In this document: piece after piece, positions 18,790 to 27,058 of the stretch
Position numbering within the stretch: the first letter of the stretch is position 1
Layout: each line of letters opens with the position of its first letter
Assembly: GCA_027489245.1 (NCBI GenBank)
Contig: JAIYAC010000006.1
Coordinates: 1-64,000, forward strand
Direction of reading: 5' to 3'
Length of the DNA: 64,000 nt
Origin: Neisseriaceae bacterium
GTDB taxonomy: Bacteria; Pseudomonadota; Gammaproteobacteria; Burkholderiales; Chromobacteriaceae
Notes under the pieces: generated by a model
What the model saw: the letters and a program-made list of their open reading frames with translations, nothing else
Told to the model about the DNA's origin: nothing
Database searches by the model: none
Made by a program: the position numbers and the translations under genes

Positions 18790-20226
18790 ATGGGCAACCT
18801 CTCCTCTTACGTCTACCAGCACACCAACGGCATCTTCTACTTCCGTAGAGCCATCCCCTCTTCTATACGTCAGAAGCACAACACAAGGCCGGATATACGT
18901 GTTTCCCTACGAACCCGCGATCCAAAGACTGCCCTTGCCCTAGCGCGACGTTATGCAGTTCAATGTGACGAACTGTTTAGCAATGATGAGCATATGGATT
19001 TATTCAAGAAGCGTAGCGTGAAAGACCTTGTCGGCAAGCTGGATTTTGTTGTCACCACAGCGGATGGTCACAAGGTAGAGCTGAACAACATCAAAGCAGG
19101 CGAAGAAGAGACCGCCAAGCAACTGCTACAGCAATCGTTGGACATGCTAGAAAAACGATCCGACAAGCCAGCCAAGAAGCAAGAACAGAAGCACGTTGTC
19201 ACCATTCATGATGCCATTCACGAATTCCTATTCAAGAGCATCGACTCGACAAAGTGGTCTGACAATAATCGCTACTACTACACCCGACGATTAGCAGCAT
19301 GGAATTGCATTATCGGGAAGCATACCATTGCCGATTTTAGCGAAGAAATGTATGTCAAAGCCCTAAAGGAATTGGCATTACTTCCGGCACATCAGAACCG
19401 CAAAGAATACAAAGCATTGACGCCCGACAAAATGATCCAAGAAGTAAGGCGAATCATGAGTGAGGGCGGCGAAGTTGAGACCCTAACGGATGAGACATTC
19501 AACAAGTATATTACGTGCTTGAATACCTTTTTTTCGTGGGCAAATTCTAAAGGGTACTGTAACTGCTCGTTTATCGAAAAAGGCCGTAGAAAGCTAACAG
19601 AAAGCAGCAGAGACAAGCGCGACGCCTTCACCAGCGAACAGATTAGAACCATCATCAATCTGCTCAACATCAACAGAGACAGATTCAGGCGTGAATGGCA
19701 TTATTTCATTCCCATGATTGCCATATATTCGGGAGCCAGACAGGCAGAAATCGCACAGCTAGATGTTGCCGATATCAAGCAAGAAAATGGCATATGGGGC
19801 TTTGAAATCTGCGAGACCGAAGGGTCGGACAAGAGCGTCAAAAATCGCTCCAGTAATCGATTCGTGCCATTCCATTCTGAGTTGATTAAATGCGGGATAT
19901 TGGAATATCACGCGGAACGCCTTAAAGGTGGTTTTGAGAAGCTTTTCTTTGACGAGCGCACGGATTATGGCGACAGCGTGAACAAATGGTTTAATCGAAC
20001 GTTCATGGAGAAACTAGACTTCCAAAATCGATCCAAGTTGGCTTTTCATTCGTTCCGACATAGTGCCATTACCGAAATGATGAATGCCCAATCGAGCGAT
20101 GATAGGACAATGATTATTGTTCAACACATTGTGGGACATGCTCCAGAAAATACAACGGCAAACACATATTTGAAGCATATAACGGCGGATAATAAGCTCA
20201 GGGTTTTGGAGTTGCTACGATATTAA
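18790..20226 (+). CDS. int: Tyrosine site-specific recombinase (integrase)
   Basis: 478 residues. The catalytic set is visible: arginine in YSGARQAEIAQLD, HxxR in HSFRHSAITEM, and the nucleophile tyrosine in TANTYLKH near the C-terminus. An N-terminal arm-binding region (YVYQHTNGIFYFRRAIPSSIR) and a SAM-like core-binding domain precede the catalytic domain. It would integrate and excise the element at the ssrA 3' end, 65 bp away. Upstream short repeats of TGTGACA type (18750-18775) may be arm or excisionase sites. A 16-codon start of a related integrase survives at 55748. Confidence 0.93.
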   Translation: MGNLSSYVYQHTNGIFYFRRAIPSSIRQKHNTRPDIRVSLRTRDPKTALALARRYAVQCDELFSNDEHMDLFKKRSVKDLVGKLDFVVTTADGHKVELNNIKAGEEETAKQLLQQSLDMLEKRSDKPAKKQEQKHVVTIHDAIHEFLFKSIDSTKWSDNNRYYYTRRLAAWNCIIGKHTIADFSEEMYVKALKELALLPAHQNRKEYKALTPDKMIQEVRRIMSEGGEVETLTDETFNKYITCLNTFFSWANSKGYCNCSFIEKGRRKLTESSRDKRDAFTSEQIRTIINLLNINRDRFRREWHYFIPMIAIYSGARQAEIAQLDVADIKQENGIWGFEICETEGSDKSVKNRSSNRFVPFHSELIKCGILEYHAERLKGGFEKLFFDERTDYGDSVNKWFNRTFMEKLDFQNRSKLAFHSFRHSAITEMMNAQSSDDRTMIIVQHIVGHAPENTTANTYLKHITADNKLRVLELLRY

Positions 20227-20250
20227 AAAAGCCCTCTTCGGAGGGCTTTT
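20225..20250 (+). terminator. Terminator after the integrase
   Basis: AAAAAAGCCCTC-TTCG-GAGGGCTTTT directly at the integrase stop codon; stable TTCG loop and T tail. Confidence 0.85.
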
Positions 20251-20306
20251 GCAAGTATTCTCAATTAAACCATTGACGAACAATATATGCATTTGATATA
20301 AAAGAA

Positions 20307-20335
20307 ATAAGACAACGTTTGCGTCGTTGTCTTAT
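20307..20335. promoter_or_regulatory. Inverted repeat upstream of the primase gene
   Basis: ATAAGACAACG and its complement with a 7-base loop, in the 230 bp AT-rich gap before the replication gene. It may be an operator or attenuator. Confidence 0.35.
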
Positions 20336-20456
20336 AGGGTTGAGATAATAACTAGGGTTGAGTTTTCTCTCTCGGTGCATTTGTATATGTATAATAGCAT
20401 ATATTATCTCTACTCTGTCAAGTATAAAACGCGAAATAATTTAGAGAGATAATAAT

Positions 20457-21788
20457 ATGAAAAAATCCCACACAATCCCATGCGTTAAAAATAACGTATT
20501 ATCCGAAGTTAGCCACAAATATACAGGGGCGCTTGGCCAAGCAATTGATGAAATAAATGCCAGATATTCCATGTTGATGATGGGTGGCAAACATAGAGTT
20601 TACGACCACGTAGAACAGCGAGTAAGCGAGCCAGAATCGGTCAGAGTCTACGAGAGTACACAAATATTTCACGATAGCAAAATGGTCAATCCGGCCAGTG
20701 TTTGGATTAATGATAAACTTATAAGACGTAATTTTGATAATGCTGTCTTTAAGCCTTATAGAACCAATGACCAAACCAACGCAAGACACTTCAATCACTG
20801 GCTCGGCTGGAATGTTGCATACGTTGATGACATGCCGACCAAAGAGTTTGAAGAATATGTTCAGCCGTGGTTAGACCATATTCACAACGTGTTCTGTTCG
20901 GGTGATAAAGCACAATCCGATTATTTCATTCATTGGTTGGCACATCTCGTTCAGCGTCCCGATGATAAGCCAGGTGTTGCTATCGTTCTACAAAGCGGTC
21001 AGGGCTTTGGTAAAGGTATCTTTGTTACGCTCTTAAGTCAGATTATTGGACGCCGCTACGTGTCGCGTATAACGGATGCACACCAAGTGGCGGGTAGTTT
21101 CAGTGGTCAGATGAAAGATAAGTTACTTATCAACTTCGATGAAGCCACATGGGGTGGCGACAAGAAGAATAATGGGCGATTGAAGGCACTGATAACAGAA
21201 ATCCATCTGACGATTGAAGAGAAGCACCAAAATGCCGAAGATATCGACCATTACGCCCGCTTTCTCATCACAACCAACAACGATTATCCCGTACCGATTG
21301 AACATGATGACCGTCGATTCTTTGTGCCGGATGTGACCACAAATAAACCGGATGCGCTCTATTTTGAACGCTTAGGCCAGTTGCAAACGAATGAGCACGC
21401 CATCGGTTGTTTCTTTACCTATCTACAAGATGTGGATCTGAGTATGGTCAATGTGCGCCATTTTCCGAATAGTGCAACACGCCAGAGAATCAAAGCAGAA
21501 AGCATCACACGTAATGATGTGTACAAATCGTTCCTGCTGGCTGCATACCACGAGGAAGTCGGAGCGGTAGAGATAATGAAACCCGGTCTCAAAGCATCCT
21601 TACTTTACGATTTTTTCTGCGAGTGGAAATCGAAGAATACCTTCAAGAATACCACGACATCATCAACAGCACTTGGCAATACGATGAGAGATGCGGAGTT
21701 TGAGCGAATAAAACGTAAAGATGGCACCTATTACAACATAACGAGATCCGATATCGAGAAATACTTAAAATCTATCGGAATAATTTAA
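20457..21788 (+). CDS. Primase/superfamily 3 helicase-like replication protein
   Basis: 443 residues. The central region carries a P-loop (VLQSGQGFGKGIFVTLL) and a Walker B-like strand (KLLINFDEATWGG) followed by ITTNNDYPVPIEHDDRRFFV, the pattern of DUF5906/phage-plasmid SF3 helicases. It probably unwinds the element's own origin, consistent with the iteron field directly downstream. A recognisable primase catalytic domain is not evident in the N-terminal 120 residues, so priming activity is uncertain. Ribosome site AGAGAGATAATA precedes the ATG. Confidence 0.78.
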   Translation: MKKSHTIPCVKNNVLSEVSHKYTGALGQAIDEINARYSMLMMGGKHRVYDHVEQRVSEPESVRVYESTQIFHDSKMVNPASVWINDKLIRRNFDNAVFKPYRTNDQTNARHFNHWLGWNVAYVDDMPTKEFEEYVQPWLDHIHNVFCSGDKAQSDYFIHWLAHLVQRPDDKPGVAIVLQSGQGFGKGIFVTLLSQIIGRRYVSRITDAHQVAGSFSGQMKDKLLINFDEATWGGDKKNNGRLKALITEIHLTIEEKHQNAEDIDHYARFLITTNNDYPVPIEHDDRRFFVPDVTTNKPDALYFERLGQLQTNEHAIGCFFTYLQDVDLSMVNVRHFPNSATRQRIKAESITRNDVYKSFLLAAYHEEVGAVEIMKPGLKASLLYDFFCEWKSKNTFKNTTTSSTALGNTMRDAEFERIKRKDGTYYNITRSDIEKYLKSIGII

Positions 21789-21790
21789 AC

Positions 21791-21831
21791 AAAGGGGCTT
21801 TTACCCCTTTTATCATGTGCGCGCGCACATG
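21791..21831 (+). terminator. Terminator and 18 bp palindrome after the primase gene
   Basis: AAAGGGGCTTTTACCCCTTT is a terminator hairpin. It is followed at 21814-21831 by the perfect palindrome CATGTGCGCGCGCACATG and then by another hairpin with T tail (about 21856-21877). Confidence 0.7.
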
Positions 21832-21907
21832 TAACCATTGACAAAAGACAATGAGATGCGGCATGAATGCCGCTTTTTGTTTACAATGCTGATTTATACC
21901 GGCAATT

Positions 21908-22275
21908 GGTGGTGGGTTTGAAAAACCCACCACCCAACCCACCACCGCTAATTATCTAGACCCATCAAGGCATTTGACAAAGTACGGTGGTGAGTGTTAA
22001 AGCAAACCCACCACCCGATTATTTAAGCGCCAGCCAAAGGGTTTTCAAAGAGGTGGTGGGTTTAGTGTTTTTTTGGAAAGATTCCAGAAAATCAAAACCC
22101 AGAAGTTTCTTTTTGATACCCCCAACCCACCACCATTGTGAAAAAACACAGCACAGGACTGTGAAAAACGGGTGGTGGGTTTGTTTTTAAACCCACCACC
22201 AGTAAAAAATTATCCAGCGTAGGCTTATACTTTATTGGTGGTGGGTTGGGTGGTGAGTTTTTCAAACCCACCACC
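21908..22275. repeat. Iteron field, candidate replication origin
   Basis: Twelve copies of the 11-mer AACCCACCACC or its complement (two with one changed base) occur in 368 bp: minus-type at 21908, 21986, 22052, 22171, 22237, 22249 and plus-type at 21924, 21936, 22005, 22124, 22190, 22265. Several are arranged as close inverted pairs. The stretch between 21789 and 22381 holds no gene. Its place just after the helicase gene makes a replication origin the likeliest function. Confidence 0.75.
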
Positions 22276-22381
22276 CCCCGAAAACACCGCCCCTCGATCA
22301 CCTCTCCAAAACGCGCACACCCACCCACCGAAAGCGCCCACCAAAATCACCACCATATTTTAAGTATATTTGATCAGGGAT

Positions 22382-22960
22382 TTATTTGCACTTAATTGTA
22401 GGAATCGAAAGGGTCATACCATTTCCGCGACAAATGACATTAACACTGGAACCTATAGATAACTTGCGTGCTTTTTCTACGGGAAAATCATAAATCGGTA
22501 CGCCATTTCCTCCACCAGTATCAAGCACTATAAATGGATTGCCCATCGCATCCTTGCTAATTAACGTTACTGCTCCATGAATATTTACCAGTTTACCTTT
22601 GTACTTATCATCGGCAGCTATTTCATTAGCTAGGTAATCCAAGAAATAGTCATCCGCACTTACTTTGATAGCACGCTCTACCGGAATAGGAGCTATGCTG
22701 GGATTTTTTTTGTTACTTGCCGAGCTGCTGTCTGCCTTCACTGCTGGCAGTGTACTATCAGATGAATAGTAGTTCACAAGATATACTGCGAATCCAATAC
22801 TAATCGCTACGGCCAGAAATTTTTCCTTTAAAGAGGGGCGCGTCAAGCGTAAAGTTTTTTCAGTAACTGAAGGTAAAGGCTTTCCGCAGTTGCCACAAAA
22901 TTTCTGTGATTTTTCAATGGCAGTGCCACATTTTTGGCAAAATGAAGAGTTGTTTTTCAT
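22382..22960 (-). CDS. Zinc-ribbon membrane protein with OB-like domain
   Basis: 192 residues. The N-terminal double-CxxC zinc ribbon (CQKCGTAIEKSQKFCGNCG) is followed by one transmembrane segment (about 47-66, FLAVAISIGFAVYLVNYY). A C-terminal region (DDYFLDYLANEIAADDKYKGKLVNIHGAV...VICRG) resembles the tRNA_anti-like OB-fold family seen in membrane-tethered proteins of unknown role. The low GC content matches the element. Function unknown. Confidence 0.75.
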   Translation of the reverse strand: MKNNSSFCQKCGTAIEKSQKFCGNCGKPLPSVTEKTLRLTRPSLKEKFLAVAISIGFAVYLVNYYSSDSTLPAVKADSSSASNKKNPSIAPIPVERAIKVSADDYFLDYLANEIAADDKYKGKLVNIHGAVTLISKDAMGNPFIVLDTGGGNGVPIYDFPVEKARKLSIGSSVNVICRGNGMTLSIPTIKCK

Positions 22961-23176
22961 GCCTAGCTCTTAACTGAAGGATTGACAATACTTTAGCACA
23001 TTTGGATATCACGTGAAAGATTTTGTATAAATTTGGTTGGTAGACAACCAAGCACCATTGCCATGTAAGACACAATACAATTTCCCACTGATTAGATAGT
23101 GAGGTAGCGGTGAACACTCTCAAATCTTGGCTATTTAATAGTGGTATATTGTTTTGCAGCTGAACTGGGGTCCCAT

Positions 23177-23198
23177 CCATAATCGCGTGCGATTATGG
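23177..23198. repeat. Inverted repeat related to the 25.9 kb palindrome
   Basis: CCATAATCGC-GT-GCGATTATGG. Its core ATAATCG...CGATTAT is shared with the palindrome at 25921-25958, so the same protein may bind both. Confidence 0.5.
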
Positions 23199-23254
23199 GA
23201 GCTGGTGATGTTGGTTTTTGTGGTTTTGGTTTTTTGTTTTTGCCTCGCAGAGTC

Positions 23255-23324
23255 CGCTTGTAAAATTTAGAGAGATTTATCTCGAAAAATTTTGCGTAAG
23301 TGGACCATTGGGGGAAAATCCCCC
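23255..23324 (+). promoter_or_regulatory. Putative origin of transfer (oriT)
   Basis: Inverted repeats (GAGA...TCTC, AAAATTT...AAATTTT) precede GTAAGTG at 23296-23302, the sequence next to the nick in RSF1010/MobQ origins, and a GGGGG-AAAAT-CCCCC hairpin follows (23310-23324). It lies 60 bp before the MobA/MobL relaxase gene, the usual arrangement. The bases just after GTAAGTG differ from the RSF1010 consensus. Confidence 0.5.
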
Positions 23325-23385
23325 TCTGGACTCCCCCTAACACCAAAAAAGGATAAAACATGATATAATGATAATAAGAGTAATT

Positions 23386-24999
23386 ATGTCGTTATATCAT
23401 TTATCAAGTAAGGTTCACGGTCGAAACAAGGATAGTAAGAAAACTGCTGTCGCGGCTGCTGCATACAGAAACGGTGAAAGATATGAGGGCATAGACGGCC
23501 ATGTCTCTAATTACAAGCGTAAGAAAGTAGACGGGCATAATCTCATTTATCCATCGTACGTCCAAAATAAGCCAGATGCCCAAGCATTGTGGCAGATGGC
23601 AGATAGAGCGGAGCTAAAGAAAGACGGCACAGTTAAAGACTCGTCGAGATCCGCCCGTGAATTTGAGTTCTCATTAATGACAGAGCTAACGCCAGGACAG
23701 AACAAGTTTCTTGCGCGTGAGTTTGCTCGTTATATAAGCGAGAAATACGGCGTTGCCTGTAACATCGCATTCCATCATCTAGAGGGCAAGAATCCCCACG
23801 CACACATGATGTACACGGTGCGTAAAATCGAAGCGGACGGTACGTTAAGCGAGAAAGTGCGAGAGCTAGACAAGAAGAACGTATTACTAGACGCGAGAAA
23901 AAAATGGGCTGAACTCGCAACGACGCACTTACAAAAGGCGGGTTTTGATATCGTGTTGAGCGAGAAATCGTTTCAAGAGCAAGGAATCAAGCACGAGCCA
24001 GCGAAACACGTCAATGCCGACAAATATCACCGCGCGAAAAGATTAGGTGAAGAATTGCCTGAACTTGTGCATCGTGCGGAGAAAATGAGCCTACGCCAAT
24101 CCATTGATAGCCCTACCCCTGTAGAAGCTTCTATAAACGACTTTCGGGGTGCTGATGTATACCCTAAGTATGAATCGTTCATTATAGATGACATTGACGA
24201 ACACAAGCCTTTCGGATCGTATAATGTCAGGGGTATTAGCCTCGATGCTGAACGATATGTCCAGTCTATTAGCCTCGATATGAAAAACACCCCCAAAGGT
24301 ATTAGCCTCGATATTGACCCACACATCCAGCCTATTAGCCTCGATATTAAGACCGAGAAAAAGGCATACCACACGGAAAGAATCTGGCTTAATACTGAGG
24401 CACCAAAAGAAGAATCTCCCAATAATGCTATTAATGAAAAGTCCAATTTCATTATGCGTTACAAAGAGAAGAATCGGATCGGAATAAGAAAATCGGCAGC
24501 CAATGATATTGCATTGTTAGCATTGCGCGATTATGTGAACCAAAAGCGCGAAGAGTTAGCGAACAAGAAAAGAAATGTCCATAAGTATTATGAGCAATTG
24601 AAGGTCGCAGTAACTGAAACAGAAGAAAAGCCAATATTATTTGGATTATTCAAATACCAAGAGAGAAAATATTCAAAGGGTGATATTGACCGCATGCGGG
24701 AAAAATACAACCGAATGAAAGCTGATTACCTAAAAGAAGATATGGATTTTAAAGCGCTCTGTAGGGCTTCTGGTGTCGAAGTGTGGGGTGATAGTTTGGG
24801 TGAAATTGAGGCTAATCTCGACGCCATTAAGAAGCTCACAACAGAGCATGAAATCAAGACGCAGCTGAATGCGATGATATCACCATCAAAAGATGTATCG
24901 AACCCATTCAAAGCGAAAGTAGCTCAAGAAATTGAATCGAATATCTCAATGCGATATAGCCCAAGCGCATACAGACCATCACATGATTTCAATATGTAA
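23386..24999 (+). CDS. mobA: MobA/MobL (MobQ-type) relaxase
   Basis: 537 residues from MSLYHLSSKVHGRN; AAGAG lies six bases before this ATG, so it is preferred over the ATG at 23368. The relaxase domain has the family N-terminus (AVAAAAYRNGERYEG) and the metal-binding histidine motif HHLEGKNPHAHMMYT; the first tyrosine (Tyr4) is the expected nicking residue. It would nick oriT and lead the strand into a helper conjugation pore. Residues about 283-327 contain four tandem 11-residue repeats with core ISLD. The C-terminal part is charged and coiled-coil-like. A terminator (ATCCCCTTCGGGGGAT, TTTTT) follows. Confidence 0.9.
   Translation: MSLYHLSSKVHGRNKDSKKTAVAAAAYRNGERYEGIDGHVSNYKRKKVDGHNLIYPSYVQNKPDAQALWQMADRAELKKDGTVKDSSRSAREFEFSLMTELTPGQNKFLAREFARYISEKYGVACNIAFHHLEGKNPHAHMMYTVRKIEADGTLSEKVRELDKKNVLLDARKKWAELATTHLQKAGFDIVLSEKSFQEQGIKHEPAKHVNADKYHRAKRLGEELPELVHRAEKMSLRQSIDSPTPVEASINDFRGADVYPKYESFIIDDIDEHKPFGSYNVRGISLDAERYVQSISLDMKNTPKGISLDIDPHIQPISLDIKTEKKAYHTERIWLNTEAPKEESPNNAINEKSNFIMRYKEKNRIGIRKSAANDIALLALRDYVNQKREELANKKRNVHKYYEQLKVAVTETEEKPILFGLFKYQERKYSKGDIDRMREKYNRMKADYLKEDMDFKALCRASGVEVWGDSLGEIEANLDAIKKLTTEHEIKTQLNAMISPSKDVSNPFKAKVAQEIESNISMRYSPSAYRPSHDFNM
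24236..24344 (+). repeat. Four 33 bp-spaced repeats inside mobA
   Basis: TTAGCCTCGA occurs at 24236, 24269, 24302 and 24335, exactly 33 bp apart, encoding ISLD in four 11-residue units. Two more exact copies lie outside, at 25051-25060 (intergenic) and 25613-25622 (next gene). Confidence 0.85.
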
Positions 25000-25065
25000 A
25001 AAATCCCCTTCGGGGGATTTTTTATTTTCTGCCCACATAATCCGATGCTTTTAGCCTCGACATAC

Positions 25066-25097
25066 TTTACACAAGCATCAATATATATTAGTGTAAA
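25066..25097 (+). promoter_or_regulatory. Inverted repeat before the gene at 25115
   Basis: TTTACAC (25066-25072) and GTGTAAA (25091-25097) flank an AT-rich 18 bp centre directly upstream of the ribosome site AGAGAGG; probably an operator over the promoter. Confidence 0.4.
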
Positions 25098-25114
25098 TAT
25101 AGAGAGGTATTGAT

Positions 25115-25915
25115 ATGACAAAAGAAGAGGAAAAGATACGCAACGAAGCGAAGAGAGAAATGATTGAAGAGATAAAAGAAGTGAGCAAATTTATACGCGA
25201 AAAATGCGTAAAACTCGATTCAGATTTCTTCATTTATTCGTGCAAAGACAGGACTACCCACATAGAGATTAAGAATAAATTTGACCGCATTAAAGAGAAA
25301 TATGCAGAGCATAATTTCGATTATAACCGCTACATGCCATACATTGACATGAAGAGCTATAAATATGTTCGTCTGCGTTCTGAAATGACATTCAATAAGA
25401 AGGATTTTCTTGATAAAGATAAGATTGGATTCTTTGTTGACGATACATTGGAAAAGGCACAGAAGGCCAAGGCAATACTTGCGGAAGGATTTAAGAATGA
25501 AGCAGATAAGAATTTATTCCTAAATGATTTGCATGGCTTGCAATTTTACACCGAGGAAGTGGAAACAAAGAATGAATCTGGCGAGGTGGTTGTTCGCTTT
25601 ACGTCGGGTCTATTAGCCTCGAATTGTAATTATATACAGCGGTTCCACTCTGGTTATCATTTGCTGGCTTACGCAAGAGAAAAGGACGGAAGTGAGCAAG
25701 TAAAATTCCGTGCTAATTGTGTCCTTGGTGATGTTAAACACTGCTCAAAAATACATGGCCGAGAGATTATGCAAAGAAGCGACAGAAAAGAATTAACAGC
25801 TATCTTTGCATGGGAATTTCCTGGTAGACATAAACTAAAGAAAATCGAATTTTATCCAAGCGACAAGATAGTCGAGGGGGCGAACAAGCAAGAAGAAATC
25901 GATATATTAATTTGA
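25115..25915 (+). CDS. Hypothetical protein of the mobilizable element
   Basis: 266 residues, unrecognised. The first 60 residues are highly charged and helical (EEEKIRNEAKREMIEEIKEVSKFIREKC); the remainder is mixed and contains no transmembrane segment. A good ribosome site and low-GC codon use like mobA support a real gene. It is bracketed by copies of GCCCACATAATC (25031 and 25927) and ends at a large palindrome. Confidence 0.75.
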   Translation: MTKEEEKIRNEAKREMIEEIKEVSKFIREKCVKLDSDFFIYSCKDRTTHIEIKNKFDRIKEKYAEHNFDYNRYMPYIDMKSYKYVRLRSEMTFNKKDFLDKDKIGFFVDDTLEKAQKAKAILAEGFKNEADKNLFLNDLHGLQFYTEEVETKNESGEVVVRFTSGLLASNCNYIQRFHSGYHLLAYAREKDGSEQVKFRANCVLGDVKHCSKIHGREIMQRSDRKELTAIFAWEFPGRHKLKKIEFYPSDKIVEGANKQEEIDILI

Positions 25916-25920
25916 GATGG

Positions 25921-25958
25921 CAAAATGCCCACATAATCGCGATTATGTGGGCATTTTG
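25921..25958. terminator. 38 bp perfect palindrome
   Basis: CAAAATGCCCACATAATCG followed directly by its exact complement, with no loop base, five bases after the stop of the gene at 25115. It can act as a bidirectional terminator, but the loopless ATAATCGCGATTAT core also suits a dimeric DNA-binding protein. Confidence 0.7.
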
Positions 25959-26349
25959 GCATCCGACAAACGAAGTGCGTCAACTTTTCAAAATGTTTCA
26001 GCATCAGAAATTTTACAGTTATAACTGTCACCTTTCTTGGAATTGGCAAATCATCCATTGATAGATTTTCCCACTTGTCCAGCGTTTTTGGCTCTAAGGG
26101 TAGAAATATATTTGCTGTTTTTTCGTACTCAACCCCTGAGATTATACTCTTGCAGGTTATTCCTAAAACTCTAACATTCCAAACGGCAATGAAACGGATG
26201 TCTTTGCCGATGCTGGCTATATCGGCGTGCATAAACGCAAAGAACACGAAGTGCAATACTATTGATGCCAAAAAATACGCCCAAGACCATCTTGGGCGTA
26301 TTTTTCTTTGAGTATCCCTCAAGCGGGCACGGTAGATAAAATGGCAATT
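25959..26349. other. Gap between the hypothetical gene and the toxin gene
   Basis: No confident gene. A leftward frame of 156 codons (25852-26322) encodes a possible hydrophobic segment, but it runs through the terminator at 26271-26305 and the 38 bp palindrome, and has no ribosome site. The region may be a decayed gene. Confidence 0.4.
26271..26305 (-). terminator. Terminator of the toxin-antitoxin operon
   Basis: 15 bp perfect stem AAAAATACGCCCAAG with a 5-base loop and T tails on both strands, 45 bp beyond the toxin stop. Confidence 0.85.
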
Positions 26350-26805
26350 CTAAAATATCCCTTTTAGTATATAATCTTCAGCTCTTTTTTTAATTTTATT
26401 CATTACAGCTCGATTTTTTGCCAAGTCGTGAGCTTTGTCATCAGGAAATATATCTAATATTAAGTATTCATTTTTGCTGGGGTGTTTTACATAGACCAGG
26501 GCTCTATCGCTGGTTCTTCGCTCTCTTGGTTCTTTTCCACGAGCTATGAGTCTTTTTAATGCTTCATATTGGGCTGTCCATTTTTCTTGTTCAAGTTTAT
26601 TTGTTGGTATTAAATGTACGTGTTTTAGGATGTCGTCTTCGCCATCTACGTCAATATCATGATATGGCTTGTCCACTCCAAAAAATAAATGGAAGCTTGA
26701 TTGCTTCCATTCTTTGAAGTTTTTAATTATTACTTTTCTTTCGCTTTCGTTAATGTTTTCTTTTTCTAAAATTTCTATACATCCAGAATGAAAAAAACAA
26801 TCCAC
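26350..26805 (-). CDS. YafO-like type II toxin (mRNA interferase)
   Basis: 151 residues if translation begins at the GTG at 26805 (an ATG-initiated 170-residue form from 26862 is possible). The C-terminal half matches the YafO pattern: HVHLIP, RRTSDRALVYVKHP, LILDIFPDDKAHDLAKNRAVMNKI. YafO toxins cleave mRNA on the ribosome. The GTG start is favoured because GAGGAATGAAAAA gives a ribosome site, it begins four bases after the antitoxin stop, and the resulting N-terminus aligns with YafO length. Confidence 0.75.
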   Translation of the reverse strand: MDCFFHSGCIEILEKENINESERKVIIKNFKEWKQSSFHLFFGVDKPYHDIDVDGEDDILKHVHLIPTNKLEQEKWTAQYEALKRLIARGKEPRERRTSDRALVYVKHPSKNEYLILDIFPDDKAHDLAKNRAVMNKIKKRAEDYILKGIF

Positions 26806-26809
26806 TTTT

Positions 26810-27004
26810 TCATTCCTCAGAATATCTTTTAATAACGCCTTCATAAGTAAAGGATGGCGCATTATTTATCTTTTCAAGCACTTTTACCATCTCGCTATTT
26901 TTTGCGAAATTTTCGGTTGCCATGGATGGTTTTTGCCGACCTAAGATATTTCTAGCAAAAAAATCTTTCTTTTCAAAAACAACGCCAAGATTAAAATATT
27001 TCAT
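26810..27004 (-). CDS. Probable antitoxin partner of the YafO-like toxin
   Basis: 64 residues, not similar to the usual YafN antitoxin as far as can be judged by eye. Assignment rests on position: first in a two-gene operon, four bases from the toxin, with its own promoter. The stretch ENFAKNSEMVKVLEKINNAPSFTYEGVIKRYSEE is helical and resembles the C-terminal neutralising segments of antitoxins. Confidence 0.6.
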   Translation of the reverse strand: MKYFNLGVVFEKKDFFARNILGRQKPSMATENFAKNSEMVKVLEKINNAPSFTYEGVIKRYSEE

Positions 27005-27030
27005 CGCAAGTTCCTCGCTTCCTTTTCCGC

Positions 27031-27058
27031 ATTATAACATGGTTTTTAACTATTTCAA
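27031..27058 (-). promoter_or_regulatory. Promoter of the toxin-antitoxin operon
   Basis: On the minus strand TTGAAA, a 16 bp spacer and a perfect TATAAT, 26 bp before the antitoxin ATG, with GAGGAAC as ribosome site. Confidence 0.75.

Larger units (their letters stand above)
22961..23385. other. Non-coding transfer region
   Basis: No supported gene. The left 200 bp show nothing distinctive. The right half holds an inverted repeat at 23177-23198, the oriT-like site at 23255-23324 and the relaxase promoter (TATAAT at 23364-23369). Confidence 0.5.

Noticed and set aside
21908-22275. CRISPR array
   Set aside because: The repeats are only 11 bp, irregularly spaced and in both orientations, and no cas genes are present; iterons fit better.
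25852-26322. A leftward 156-codon frame in the mobilizable element
   Set aside because: It crosses a strong terminator and a 38 bp palindrome, overlaps the opposite gene and lacks a ribosome site; at most a decayed gene.
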